Assembly (NCBI RefSeq): GCF_017356265.1
Contig: NZ_JAFNAW010000005.1
Coordinates: 1 to 64,000, forward strand
DNA: 64,000 nucleotides
Reading direction: 5' to 3'
Source of the DNA: Paracoccus fontiphilus
Lineage (GTDB): Bacteria > Pseudomonadota > Alphaproteobacteria > Rhodobacterales > Rhodobacteraceae
The translations under genes were made by a program, and so were the position numbers. The notes under the pieces are model-generated. The model searched no databases. It was not told where the DNA came from and saw only the letters and a list, made by a program, of their open reading frames with translations. Shown in pieces: positions 21,627 through 31,061 of this stretch. The first letter of the stretch is position 1; every line of letters starts with the position of its first letter.

Positions 21627-23948
21627 GTGCCAAGTTTCTCGACCTCTCTGGAACAGGCCATTCACCAGGCGCTTGCGCTGGCGAACGAACATCGACACGA
21701 GCTTGCCACGCTCGAACACCTGCTGCTGGCCCTGACCGAGGAACCGGACGCGGTCAAGGTGATGCGGGCCTGCAATGTCGATCTGGACGAACTTCGCAAG
21801 CTGCTGATCGATTTTATCGAGGACGACCTGTCCACCCTCATCACGGATGTGGAAGGCTCGGAAGCCGTGCCGACCGCGGCGTTCCAGCGGGTGATTCAAC
21901 GTGCCGCCATCCACGTCCAAAGCTCGGGCCGGCAGGAAGTGACGGGCGCCAACGTGCTTGTCGCGATCTTTGCCGAACGCGAATCCAACGCGGCCTTCTT
22001 CCTGCAGGAAATGGACATGACCCGTTACGACGCGGTCAACTTCATCGCGCATGGCGTGGCGAAGAACCCGTCCTTCAACGAGAACCGCAAGGTCGTGGGT
22101 TCCGACGAGCCCGAGCAGAAGCAGGCCGAGCCCGCGCAGGAAGCCAAGGACGAAACCGCGCTTGGCAAATACTGCGTGGACCTGAACGCCAAATCCAAGA
22201 AGGGCGACGTTGACCCGCTGATCGGCCGCGAGGCCGAGGTGGAACGCGCCATCCAGGTCCTCTGCCGCCGCCGCAAGAACAATCCGCTTCTGGTGGGCGA
22301 TCCCGGCGTGGGCAAGACTGCCATCGCCGAAGGCCTTGCGCTGAAGATCACGCGCCGGGAAACCCCGGACGTGCTGGCGGGCGCCACGATCTTCTCGCTC
22401 GACATGGGCGCGCTGCTGGCGGGCACCCGCTATCGCGGCGACTTCGAGGAACGCCTGAAGGCCGTCGTGAAGGAGCTTGAGAACCATCCCGACGCGATCC
22501 TGTTCATCGACGAGATCCATACGGTGATCGGCGCGGGCGCGACCTCGGGCGGGGCGATGGATGCGTCGAACCTGCTGAAGCCCGCGCTGTCGGGCGGCAA
22601 GCTGCGCTGCATGGGATCGACCACCTACAAGGAGTTCCGGCAGCACTTCGAGAAGGACCGCGCGCTGAGCCGCCGATTCCAGAAGATCGACGTGAACGAG
22701 CCTTCGGTGGCCGACACCATCAAGATCCTGATGGGCCTCAAGCCGTCCTTCGAGAAGCACCACGACCTGCGCTATACCAACGAGGCGATCAAGTCGGCGG
22801 TGGAGCTGGCCAGTCGCTACATCAACGACCGCAAGCTGCCCGACAGCGCCATCGACGTGATCGACGAGGCGGGCGCGGCGCAGCACCTGGTCAGCGAAAG
22901 CAAGCGCCGCAAGACCATCAGCCCCAAGGAGATTGAGGCTGTGGTGGCCAAGATCGCCCGCATCCCGCCGAAGAACGTCAGCAAGGACGATGCCGAGGTT
23001 CTGCGCGACCTGGAAGCGACCCTGAAGCGTGTGGTCTTCGGGCAGGACGCGGCGATCACCGCGCTGTCCTCGGCCATCAAGCTGGCACGGGCCGGTCTGC
23101 GCGAACCCGAGAAGCCCATCGGCAACTACCTGTTCGCCGGGCCGACCGGGGTGGGCAAGACCGAGGTCGCCAAGCAGCTTGCCTCCAGTCTGGGGGTCGA
23201 ACTGATCCGCTTCGACATGTCGGAATACATGGAGAAGCACGCGGTCAGCCGCCTGATCGGCGCGCCTCCGGGCTATGTGGGCTTTGATCAGGGCGGGATG
23301 CTGACCGACGGCGTGGACCAGCACCCGCATTGCGTGCTGCTGCTGGACGAGATCGAGAAGGCGCACCCGGATGTCTACAACATCCTGTTGCAGGTGATGG
23401 ACCACGGCAAGCTGACCGACCACAACGGCCGGCAGGTGGATTTCCGCAACGTGATCCTGATCATGACCTCGAACGCGGGCGCGTCCGACATGCAGAAGGC
23501 CGCGATCGGCTTTGGCCGCGACAAGCGCGAGGGCGAGGATACCGCCGCCATCGAGCGGACCTTCACGCCCGAGTTCCGCAACCGCCTGGACGCGATCATC
23601 AGCTTTGCGGCGCTGTCGCGCGACGTGGTGGTCCACGTGGTCGAGAAGTTCGTGCTGCAACTGGAAGCGCAGCTCATGGACCGCAATGTCCATATCGAAC
23701 TGACCCCGGAAGCCGCCGACTGGCTGGCCGAAAAGGGCTACGACGACAAGATGGGCGCCCGTCCCCTGGGCCGCGTGATCCAGGAGAATATCAAGAAGCC
23801 GCTGGCCGAGGAACTGCTGTTCGGCCGGCTGACCAAGGGCGGCGTGGTCCGCGTGAAGATCGAGGACGACAAGCCCGTCTTCGACATCACCGGCCCCGAC
23901 GCCCCCCGCATCGGCAAGTCCAAGACGCCGCTGCTGACGGCGGACTGA
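21627..23948 (+). CDS. clpA: ATP-dependent Clp protease ATP-binding subunit ClpA
   Basis: AAA+ unfoldase that feeds substrates to ClpP. The 773-residue protein has an N-terminal Clp-N double repeat (about 1-145), a first AAA module with Walker A GDPGVGKT (about 226), a second with GPTGVGKT (about 508), and an IGF loop (AAIGFG, about 627) for docking onto ClpP. It lacks the ClpB middle coiled coil, which distinguishes it from ClpB. Translation starts at GTG with AGGAG seven bases upstream. clpS, often the upstream neighbour, is not present in the 211-bp gap before it. Confidence 0.95.
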   Translation: MPSFSTSLEQAIHQALALANEHRHELATLEHLLLALTEEPDAVKVMRACNVDLDELRKLLIDFIEDDLSTLITDVEGSEAVPTAAFQRVIQRAAIHVQSSGRQEVTGANVLVAIFAERESNAAFFLQEMDMTRYDAVNFIAHGVAKNPSFNENRKVVGSDEPEQKQAEPAQEAKDETALGKYCVDLNAKSKKGDVDPLIGREAEVERAIQVLCRRRKNNPLLVGDPGVGKTAIAEGLALKITRRETPDVLAGATIFSLDMGALLAGTRYRGDFEERLKAVVKELENHPDAILFIDEIHTVIGAGATSGGAMDASNLLKPALSGGKLRCMGSTTYKEFRQHFEKDRALSRRFQKIDVNEPSVADTIKILMGLKPSFEKHHDLRYTNEAIKSAVELASRYINDRKLPDSAIDVIDEAGAAQHLVSESKRRKTISPKEIEAVVAKIARIPPKNVSKDDAEVLRDLEATLKRVVFGQDAAITALSSAIKLARAGLREPEKPIGNYLFAGPTGVGKTEVAKQLASSLGVELIRFDMSEYMEKHAVSRLIGAPPGYVGFDQGGMLTDGVDQHPHCVLLLDEIEKAHPDVYNILLQVMDHGKLTDHNGRQVDFRNVILIMTSNAGASDMQKAAIGFGRDKREGEDTAAIERTFTPEFRNRLDAIISFAALSRDVVVHVVEKFVLQLEAQLMDRNVHIELTPEAADWLAEKGYDDKMGARPLGRVIQENIKKPLAEELLFGRLTKGGVVRVKIEDDKPVFDITGPDAPRIGKSKTPLLTAD

Positions 23949-23967
23949 TCGCCGCACCTGACCTTGG

Positions 23968-24003
23968 AAACCCCGCCCGACCTTGTCGTGGCGGGGTTTT
24001 CCT
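23968..24003 (+). terminator. Intrinsic terminator of clpA
   Basis: AACCCCGCC (23969-23977) pairs with GGCGGGGTT (23990-23998) across a 12-base loop, followed by TTCCTTTT. It begins 20 bp past the clpA stop. Confidence 0.85.
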
Positions 24004-24032
24004 TTTCGCGCGGCGCGGCGTGCCGATGGCAC

Positions 24033-24068
24033 AGCGTTCCCGGCCCCCTCGATGGGGGTGGGAACGCT
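24033..24068 (-). terminator. Strong hairpin past pabC, possible terminator
   Basis: A nine-base outer stem (24033-24041 with 24060-24068) encloses an inner CCCCC/GGGGG stem (24044-24048 with 24054-24058). It starts eight bases downstream of the pabC stop on the minus strand. There is no T-run, so Rho-dependent ending or mere 3'-end protection is possible. Confidence 0.45.
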
Positions 24069-24075
24069 TCCCTGC

Positions 24076-24735
24076 TCAGCCGGGGCGGACCAGCCGGGCC
24101 GGGATCAGGCCGCGCAAGGCGTTGCCCATGAACAAATCCCCCGCCTCCAGATCGGCGGGCAGAAGCCGCGCTTCCTGGGCTTGGCCAGCTTCGATCAGCG
24201 ACCGGCGCAGCACACCCGGCAGCAGTCCGCATTCCAGCGGCGGCGTCAGAAGCCGATCCCCCCGCCGCAGGAACAGGCTGGTGATGGTGCCCTCGCAAAC
24301 CTCGCCGCGTTCGTTCAGCAGGATCGCCTCGTTCACGCCGTCCGGAAACGTGGTGCGAGCGCGGTCATAGACCGGGCGGTGCGACGTCTTGATCCTCAGC
24401 CAGGGGTCCGTGCTGTCCAGTCGCAGGGCTGAAATCATCACTTGCCAAAAGGGCGGGTTCGGCGGCAGCGGCTGATGCGAAACCCCGACTGCCCCCGCCG
24501 CATTGACCGCCAGCCGCCCGCGCAGGACCTGGCCCTTCGGCAATCCGTCCAAGGCAGCTTGCAGGGCCGCACGGTCCAGCGGAAAGCCCACCGCGGCGCA
24601 GCCTCGCTCCAGCCGCTCACGATGCAGCGGCCACAAGGCGATCCGCCCGTCGGCTTCGGCCCGCATCGTCTCGAAAACGGTCAGGCCTTCGGGGGCAGGT
24701 CCAAGAATGCGGCCTTGCACAATGCTTCCTCCCAT
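24076..24735 (-). CDS. pabC: Aminotransferase class IV, probable 4-amino-4-deoxychorismate lyase
   Basis: Releases p-aminobenzoate and pyruvate from aminodeoxychorismate for folate synthesis. The 219-residue PLP-fold protein has the TVFETMRAE start typical of the family, the catalytic Lys in LRIKTSHRPVYD (about residue 113), the NEAILLNERGEVCEGTITSLF block and the LLPGVLRRSLIE motif. Its start lies 55 bp inside the end of pabB in another frame, an unusually long overlap; a GTG a few codons later would shorten it. Assignment as PabC rests mainly on adjacency to pabB. Confidence 0.8.
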   Translation of the reverse strand: MGGSIVQGRILGPAPEGLTVFETMRAEADGRIALWPLHRERLERGCAAVGFPLDRAALQAALDGLPKGQVLRGRLAVNAAGAVGVSHQPLPPNPPFWQVMISALRLDSTDPWLRIKTSHRPVYDRARTTFPDGVNEAILLNERGEVCEGTITSLFLRRGDRLLTPPLECGLLPGVLRRSLIEAGQAQEARLLPADLEAGDLFMGNALRGLIPARLVRPG

Positions 24736-25808
24736 TCCGATCCGGCGCGGCTGTCATGGGTAATACCGCCGCCGACATTCAGCCGAAGGCGGTCCGGCGC
24801 CTCCAGCACGGGTGTTCTGATCGCCACCGAAAAGCGCATCGGCCCGGCCGGATCGATCCAGCCGATCGCCCCGCAGTAAACCCCGCGCGGCGCTTGTTCC
24901 AGTTCCGCGATGATCTGCATCGCGCGGATCTTGGGCGCCCCGGTGATCGAGCCGCAGGGAAACAGCGCGGCCAAGATCGCCGCCAGCGCTACCCCTGGCC
25001 TCAACTGGCCCGTCACCGTCGAGACCATCTGGTGCAGCGTGGCATAGGTTTCGACATGGAACAGCAGCGGGACGCCGACGCTGCCCGGCAGGCAGATGCG
25101 CGACAGATCGTTGCGCAGCAGATCGACGATCATCAGGTTCTCGGCCCGGTCCTTTTCCGAGGCCGCCAAGGCCGCCGCATGTCCGGCATCCTCGGACGCA
25201 TCCCTGCCGCGCGGCGCGGTGCCCTTCATCGGGCGCGTCTCGATGCGGCCCGCTGCATCCACGGCAAAGAACAGCTCGGGGCTGCGCGACAGGACGACCA
25301 GCCCGCCGAGATCGACAAACGCGCCCTCGCCCACCGGCTGCCGCGCCGCCAGCGCGGCATAGACGGCCAGCGGATCGCCCGAAACCTCGGCCTCCATCGG
25401 GAAGGTCAGGTTGACCTGATAGCAATCGCCCGCCGCGATGTAGTCGCGCACCGCCGCGATGGCTGCGTCATAGCGCACCCGCGACCACAAGGGCCGGGGA
25501 CGGCCGATGACGGCATCCGCCGCATCGGGCAAAGCTGGGGCAGGACGGGGCTTGTCGAAGACGCCCATCAGGATCAGCGGGTGCCTGCGGGCGCGGGGCA
25601 TGGACGGTGCAAGCTTCGTGGTCAGCGCATCGCCCAGTTCATAGGACAGGTAGCCCGCGATCCAGTGCCCCTGCGCCCGCGCGGCCTCGATGGCCGCAAG
25701 GGCCGGGCCTATGCCGGCGGCGGTGTCGGCGCGGATCACGGTGCGCGGAGCCGTGAACAGCGTGCCGCCGGGCAGCGGTCCCTGGTCGAACCGGACCTGA
25801 CCGCTCAC
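24681..25808 (-). CDS. pabB: Aminodeoxychorismate synthase component I
   Basis: Converts chorismate and glutamine-derived ammonia to 4-amino-4-deoxychorismate. The 375-residue protein is the chorismate-binding core only: LSRSPELFF, RPMKGTAPRG, EKDRAENLMIVDLLRNDLSRI, the LFPCGSITGAPK signature and NVGGGITHDS are intact. The KGT lysine points to PabB rather than anthranilate synthase. The start is a GTG whose last base overlaps the mfd stop (GTGA). The glutaminase component PabA is not nearby. Confidence 0.9.
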   Translation of the reverse strand: MSGQVRFDQGPLPGGTLFTAPRTVIRADTAAGIGPALAAIEAARAQGHWIAGYLSYELGDALTTKLAPSMPRARRHPLILMGVFDKPRPAPALPDAADAVIGRPRPLWSRVRYDAAIAAVRDYIAAGDCYQVNLTFPMEAEVSGDPLAVYAALAARQPVGEGAFVDLGGLVVLSRSPELFFAVDAAGRIETRPMKGTAPRGRDASEDAGHAAALAASEKDRAENLMIVDLLRNDLSRICLPGSVGVPLLFHVETYATLHQMVSTVTGQLRPGVALAAILAALFPCGSITGAPKIRAMQIIAELEQAPRGVYCGAIGWIDPAGPMRFSVAIRTPVLEAPDRLRLNVGGGITHDSRAGSEWEEALCKAAFLDLPPKA

Positions 25809-28800
25809 TTGGCGGCCTTGGCCTTGGCTGCCAGATCGCGCGCGACGGCGAAGGCGCCCTTGATGCGGTCGGCGTCGGTCTTCCAGTCGTTCGCCACGAA
25901 GATCTTGTTGTCGGTGATCTTCGCCTGCGCCCGATGCTCGTTCAGGAAATCGACAAGGCCGGCGGGGTTCGGGAACTTGTCCATGTGGAACTGGACCGTC
26001 GCGCCCTTCGGTCCGGCATCCAGGCGCGAGATGTTGGCCCGCTTGGCCATCGCCTTGATGCGGATGACCAGCAACAGGGTGTTCACCTCTCGCGGAAGCG
26101 CCCCGAAGCGGTCGATCAGTTCGGCGGCGAAGCCCTCAAGCTCGACCTTGGTGGTCAGGCCAGACAGGCGGCGATACAGGCCCAGCCGCACGTCCAGGTC
26201 GGGGATGTAGCTTTCCGGGATCGTGACCGGCACGCCCAAGTTCAGTTGCGGGGCCCATTCGTCCTCGGGCGTGCCCTCGATCTCGCCCGACTTCAGCTTG
26301 GCGATGGTTTCCTCCAGCATCTGCTGGTAAAGTTCGAAGCCGACCTCCTTGATATGACCCGACTGCTCCTCGCCCAGCAGGTTGCCCGCGCCGCGCAGGT
26401 CCAGGTCTTGGGACGCAAGGTTGAAGCCCGCGCCAAGCCCGTCGATGGACCCCAGGAACTTCAGCCGCCGCATGGCCTGCGGGGTCAGCGGCTGGCGCGG
26501 TTTCGTCGTCAGATAGCAATAGGCGCGCGTCTTGGACCGGCCCACCCGGCCCCGGATCTGGTAAAGCTGAGCCAGCCCGAACATGTCGGCGCGCCAGACG
26601 ATCATGGTGTTGGCAGTCGGGATGTCGAGGCCAGACTCCACGATGGTCGTGGCCAGCAGCACGTCGTGGCTGCCGTCGTAGAAGGCGTTCATGCGCCCGT
26701 CCAGATCCCCCGCCGCAAGCTGGCCGTGGGCAACCAGATAGTTGATCTCCGGCATGTTTTCTTGAAGCCAGTGCTCGACCTCGGGCAGATCGGCCAGCCG
26801 CGGGACGACGAAGAAGCTTTGGCCGCCGCGATACTTCTCGCGCAGCAGGGCTTCCCGGATCGTCACGCTGTCGAATTCCGACACATAGGTGCGGATCGAC
26901 AGGCGGTCCACCGGGGGCGTGCCGATCACCGACAGGTCGCGCACGCCGGTCAGCGACAGTTGCAGCGTGCGCGGGATCGGCGTCGCGGTCAGCGTCAGGA
27001 CATGGATGTCGCTGCGCAGTTCCTTGAGCCGTTCCTTGTGGGCCACGCCGAAGTGCTGTTCCTCGTCGATGATCAGCAGGCCGAGGTTCTTGAAGCGCAC
27101 CCCCTTGGCCAGCACCGCATGGGTGCCGACGACCACATCAACGGTGCCGTCCGACAGGCCTTCGCGCGTCTTGGCCGCGTCCTTGGCGCTGACGAAGCGC
27201 GACAACGGGCGCACGTTGATCGCCGTGCCCCGGAAGCGTTCGGCGAAGGTCTTGAAGTGCTGGCGCGCCAGCAGCGTGGTGGGCGCCACGACCGCGACCT
27301 GCATCCCCTGTGACGCGGCGATGAAGGCCGCGCGCATGGCGACCTCGGTCTTGCCGAAGCCCACGTCGCCGACGATCAGGCGGTCCATGGGGCGGCCCGC
27401 CCCCAGATCCTCCAGCACGTCGTCGATGGCGGAAAGCTGGTCCTCGGTCTCGCTGTAGGGGAAGCGGGCAGAGAAGGCCTGCCAATCGTGATCCTCGGGT
27501 TCCAAGACAGGGGCGGGGCGCAGCAGGCGTTCGGCGGCGACGCGCATCAGCTTGTCGGCGATCAGCTTGATGCGTTCCTTGAGGCGCGCCTTCCGCGCCT
27601 GCCAGGCACCGCCGCCAAGTCGGTCCAGCAGCCCTTCCTCGTGGCTATAGCGGGACAGCAGCTCGATGTTCTCGACCGGCAGATAAAGGCGATCCCCGCC
27701 CGCGTATTCCAGCGCCACGCAGTCGTGGGGCACGCCCATGGCCTTGATCGTCTCAAGCCCCGTATAGCGGCCGATGCCGTGTTCGACATGGACCACCAGA
27801 TCGCCCGGCGTCAGGCTGGTCGTGTCGCGCAGGAAGTTGTCGGCCTTGCGCCGCTTCTTGGCGCCCCGGATCAGCCGGTCGCCCAGAACGTCCTGTTCGG
27901 AAATCACGGCCAGCTTGCCCAGCGCCTGCCCGTCGGCCACGAAGCCTTCGTCCAGCGGCCAGACGGCAAGGCCCACCGTGCCGGGCTTGTCGGACAGGTC
28001 GCGGATGTCGCCGATGGGCTTGGCGCCTGCCAGTCCCTCATCCGCCAGAAGCCCCGAGAGACGTTCCCGCGCCCCGTCCGAGAAGGAGGCGACAATGACC
28101 CGGTGGTCCTTGGAAAGAACCTTCACATGATCGGCCAAGGCCTTGAACAGGTTTATGCTTTCAGCCTGCCGCTCCGGCGCGAAGTTGCGCCCCACGCGCC
28201 CGCCCGCATCCAGCACCCCCGGCCCCGGTGGCTGCGGCAGCACCGACAGGCGCAGCACCCGGTGCGCAGCAAGCCATGTGGCCCACTCGGCCTCGGTCGG
28301 GAACATCGCGTCGGGCGGCACGGGTTTGTAGACCGTGTCGCTGCGGCCCTTGGCGGCCATCGCCGCCTTTCGCGCGCCGAACTGTTCGTCGATCATGCCG
28401 CGCCGGGCAAGGGTCACCTGCCCCACATGGTCGTCCAGCACGACCGCCGCGCCCGGCAGATAGTCGAACAGGCTTTCCATCCTGTCGTGGAACCAGGGCA
28501 GCCAATGCTCCATTCCTGCCGTCTTGCGGCCCGCGCTGACGCTTTCATACAGCGGGTCGTTGGTGCCGCCGCCGTATTCTGTGCGATAGTTCTGGCGGAA
28601 CCGCGTGATCGCGTCTTCGTCCAGGATCACCTCGGACATGGGCGCGAGTTCGATGCGCGACAGCTTCTCGGTGGTACGCTGCGTTTCGGCGTCGAAGCGG
28701 CGGGCTCCGTCCAGCACGTCGCCGAACAGGTCCAGCCGGACGGGACCGGATTCGCCTGGCGGGAAGATGTCGATGATGCCGCCCCTCACGGCATAGTCGC

Positions 28801-29251
28801 CGGGTTCCGTCACGGTGGGCGATTGCGTGAAGCCCATGCGGACCAGGAAGTCGCGCAATGCGGCCTCGTCGATGCGGTCGCCCACGCGGGCCACGAAGCT
28901 GGCGCCCGCGACCAGATCGCGCGCGGGCACCCGCTGAAGCACGGCGTTCAGCGTGGTCAGCAGCACGAAGGGTCCCTTGACCGCCCCCTGCGCCAGACCC
29001 GCCAGCGTCGCCATCCGCGCCGCTTGGATGTCGGGCGAAGGCGAGACGCGGTCATAGGGCGTCGTGTCCCAGGCCGGAAAGTCCAGCACGGGCAGGTTCG
29101 GCGCCAGGAACGCCAGGGCCGCGCGCATGGCGGCCATGCGGCGGTCGTCGCGGGCGATGTGGATGACGGGGGAACCGCGCCCGGCTTCGCGCGCGATCAG
29201 CGCGGCGTCATAGCCTTCGGGCGCGCCGGAAAGGATCAGGTGTTCGGCCAT
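25805..29251 (-). CDS. mfd: Transcription-repair coupling factor
   Basis: Removes RNA polymerase stalled at DNA damage and recruits UvrA. The 1148-residue protein contains the UvrB-like N-terminal region, the RNA-polymerase-interacting CarD-type domain (LTPGDLVVHVEHGIGRYTG, about residue 480), the translocase motor with Walker A GDVGFGKT (about 625) and Walker B IIDEEQHFG, the RecG-like TATPIPRTLQ motif and the C-terminal autoinhibitory domain. Its stop overlaps the pabB start, so mfd-pabB-pabC form one transcript. Confidence 0.97.
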   Translation of the reverse strand: MAEHLILSGAPEGYDAALIAREAGRGSPVIHIARDDRRMAAMRAALAFLAPNLPVLDFPAWDTTPYDRVSPSPDIQAARMATLAGLAQGAVKGPFVLLTTLNAVLQRVPARDLVAGASFVARVGDRIDEAALRDFLVRMGFTQSPTVTEPGDYAVRGGIIDIFPPGESGPVRLDLFGDVLDGARRFDAETQRTTEKLSRIELAPMSEVILDEDAITRFRQNYRTEYGGGTNDPLYESVSAGRKTAGMEHWLPWFHDRMESLFDYLPGAAVVLDDHVGQVTLARRGMIDEQFGARKAAMAAKGRSDTVYKPVPPDAMFPTEAEWATWLAAHRVLRLSVLPQPPGPGVLDAGGRVGRNFAPERQAESINLFKALADHVKVLSKDHRVIVASFSDGARERLSGLLADEGLAGAKPIGDIRDLSDKPGTVGLAVWPLDEGFVADGQALGKLAVISEQDVLGDRLIRGAKKRRKADNFLRDTTSLTPGDLVVHVEHGIGRYTGLETIKAMGVPHDCVALEYAGGDRLYLPVENIELLSRYSHEEGLLDRLGGGAWQARKARLKERIKLIADKLMRVAAERLLRPAPVLEPEDHDWQAFSARFPYSETEDQLSAIDDVLEDLGAGRPMDRLIVGDVGFGKTEVAMRAAFIAASQGMQVAVVAPTTLLARQHFKTFAERFRGTAINVRPLSRFVSAKDAAKTREGLSDGTVDVVVGTHAVLAKGVRFKNLGLLIIDEEQHFGVAHKERLKELRSDIHVLTLTATPIPRTLQLSLTGVRDLSVIGTPPVDRLSIRTYVSEFDSVTIREALLREKYRGGQSFFVVPRLADLPEVEHWLQENMPEINYLVAHGQLAAGDLDGRMNAFYDGSHDVLLATTIVESGLDIPTANTMIVWRADMFGLAQLYQIRGRVGRSKTRAYCYLTTKPRQPLTPQAMRRLKFLGSIDGLGAGFNLASQDLDLRGAGNLLGEEQSGHIKEVGFELYQQMLEETIAKLKSGEIEGTPEDEWAPQLNLGVPVTIPESYIPDLDVRLGLYRRLSGLTTKVELEGFAAELIDRFGALPREVNTLLLVIRIKAMAKRANISRLDAGPKGATVQFHMDKFPNPAGLVDFLNEHRAQAKITDNKIFVANDWKTDADRIKGAFAVARDLAAKAKAAK

Positions 29252-29287
29252 GGGGCTGAGGTAAAGCGCCGCGCGGCGGAGTCAAGC

Positions 29288-29860
29288 TTAGAAGCCATAG
29301 GGATGGACCACCGACCACAGCGCCCCCAGCATCGCCGTCACCGCGACCGCGACCATTGACAGGACCGTCACCAGCCGCCGGTGGACGACCATGCGGCGCA
29401 CGGCCTCGGCCGCGGCATCCGGGACGGGCGTGGCGCCGCGCTCGGCGGCCTCCAGCAAGGGTGCGAGGCGGCGGGCCAGGGCGATCCGCAGCCAGAACAG
29501 GATCGCCAGCGGCAGCAGCAGCAGGAACGCCGCGAGGGCCAGTTCCAGACCATAGCCGAAGCCCATGATCGCCAGCGAGGTCAGCACGAAGCCGGTCACC
29601 GCCAGGACGCACGCCCCCTCGCGCCGGCCAAGGTGCCAACGGGGCAGGACCAGCGACAGCCAGTCCAGCAGGTGCAGGACCAGCGGGGATTCCCCCTCGT
29701 TCGCCTGGATGGCCGTGCGAGCGCGGCTGACGATCTCGGCAGGGACGCCGATCACGCTGCGCCCGGTCAGCGACCAGGTGCCGAGCACCACCAGCCAATA
29801 CCAGACCGTGCCAAAGGACCGGCTGTCCAGAAGGCCGATCAGGCTGTCGAATTGCGGCAC
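29288..29860 (-). CDS. Small integral membrane protein, the Rhodobacterales 'component of SufBCD complex' type
   Basis: A 190-residue membrane protein of unknown function. The N-terminal FDSLIGLLDSRSFGTVWYWLV block resembles a Rhodobacterales family often labelled 'component of SufBCD complex', a name with little evidence behind it. Hydrophobic segments are near residues 18-35, 85-103, 107-123 and 167-185. The start is GTG. It lies 36 bp upstream of mfd on the same strand, so it may be the first gene of that transcript. It diverges from hemB. Confidence 0.6.
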   Translation of the reverse strand: MPQFDSLIGLLDSRSFGTVWYWLVVLGTWSLTGRSVIGVPAEIVSRARTAIQANEGESPLVLHLLDWLSLVLPRWHLGRREGACVLAVTGFVLTSLAIMGFGYGLELALAAFLLLLPLAILFWLRIALARRLAPLLEAAERGATPVPDAAAEAVRRMVVHRRLVTVLSMVAVAVTAMLGALWSVVHPYGF

Positions 29861-29943
29861 GCGGGCTTCCTTGTCCTTGGGCGCCCGCGACCTTAGAACG
29901 GGTCAGGCCGAAGGAAAAGCCATCCGCTTGCCAGGAGTTTGCC

Positions 29944-30948
29944 ATGCCCACGCCGATCATCGCCCCCTTCCCCGCCTCGCGCCTGCGCCGGCTGCGCCGT
30001 ACCCCCGCGATCCGCGCCATGGTGTCGGAATGCGACGTGACGCCTGCCAACCTGATCTGGCCGATCTTCGTGACCGAGGTGGCCGGGGCCGAGGGCGAGA
30101 TATCCTCGATGCCCGGCGTGGAGCGGCTGACGCTGGACGGGGTCAAACGGGCGGCGGAACGGGCGGCGCGGCTGAACATTCCGGCGATCTGCATCTTTCC
30201 CCATTCAGACCAGGACCTGAAGACGGAAACCTGCGAACGGGCCTGGGACCCCGACAACATCGGCAACCGCGCCATCCGCGCCGTCAAGGAAACCGTGCCG
30301 GATCTGGCCGTGATGACCGACATCGCGCTGGACCCCTATAACGCCAACGGACATGACGGCATCGTCGTGAACGGAGAGATCCTGAACGACGAAACGGTCG
30401 CGGCCCTGGTCCGCATGGCGCTGGTGCAGGCGGAAAGCGGCGCCGACATCCTGGGTCCCAGCGACATGATGGACGGACGCATCGGCGCGCTGCGGGGCGC
30501 GCTGGAGCAGGCGGGCCACAAGCATGTGGCGATCCTGTCCTATGCCGCCAAGTTCGCCTCCAGCTTCTATGGCCCGTTCCGGGACGCGGTCGGCGCCTCG
30601 GGGCGACTGGTGGGGGACAAGAAGACCTACCAGGTCAACCCCGCGAACCGGGGCGAGGCGATCCGCTGCGTGGCCCGCGACTTGGCCGAGGGCGCGGACA
30701 TGGTGATGGTCAAGCCCGGCCTGCCCTATCTGGACATCTGCCGCGCCGTGAAGGACCAGTTCGGCGCGCCCACCTTCGCCTATCAGGTCAGCGGCGAATA
30801 CGCGATGCTGGAAGGCGCGATCCGCAACGGCTGGCTGTCGCGGGACGCGATGTTCGAAAGCCTTTTGTGCTTCCGCCGGGCGGGCTGCGACGGCATCCTG
30901 ACCTATTTCGCCCCCCTGGTTGCCGAGGCGATCGCCGCCCGGGCCTGA
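29944..30948 (+). CDS. hemB: Delta-aminolevulinic acid dehydratase (porphobilinogen synthase)
   Basis: Condenses two 5-aminolevulinate molecules to porphobilinogen for heme and other tetrapyrroles. The 334-residue enzyme has both Schiff-base lysines, in YAAKFASSFYGPFRDA (about 199) and MVMVKPGLPYLD (about 254). The metal-site segment reads DIALDPYNANGHDG, with Asp and Ala where zinc enzymes have a Cys triad, so it belongs to the magnesium-type, zinc-independent class known in alphaproteobacteria. The ATG follows an AGGAG ribosome site. Confidence 0.97.
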   Translation: MPTPIIAPFPASRLRRLRRTPAIRAMVSECDVTPANLIWPIFVTEVAGAEGEISSMPGVERLTLDGVKRAAERAARLNIPAICIFPHSDQDLKTETCERAWDPDNIGNRAIRAVKETVPDLAVMTDIALDPYNANGHDGIVVNGEILNDETVAALVRMALVQAESGADILGPSDMMDGRIGALRGALEQAGHKHVAILSYAAKFASSFYGPFRDAVGASGRLVGDKKTYQVNPANRGEAIRCVARDLAEGADMVMVKPGLPYLDICRAVKDQFGAPTFAYQVSGEYAMLEGAIRNGWLSRDAMFESLLCFRRAGCDGILTYFAPLVAEAIAARA

Positions 30949-31061
30949 CGCTCAGGCGGTCTGCCGCGCGCCCCGCGCGGGACGGGTGACAGGTCGCCGG
31001 AAATCTTCTAGCATCCGCCGCAAAAGGCCGGATCATCCGGCGCGACAAGGCGGGACACGTG

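Noticed and set aside
21246-24032. Minus-strand open frame of 928 codons opposite clpA
   Set aside because: clpA has both AAA+ modules intact on the other strand; the antisense frame shows only GC-bias composition.
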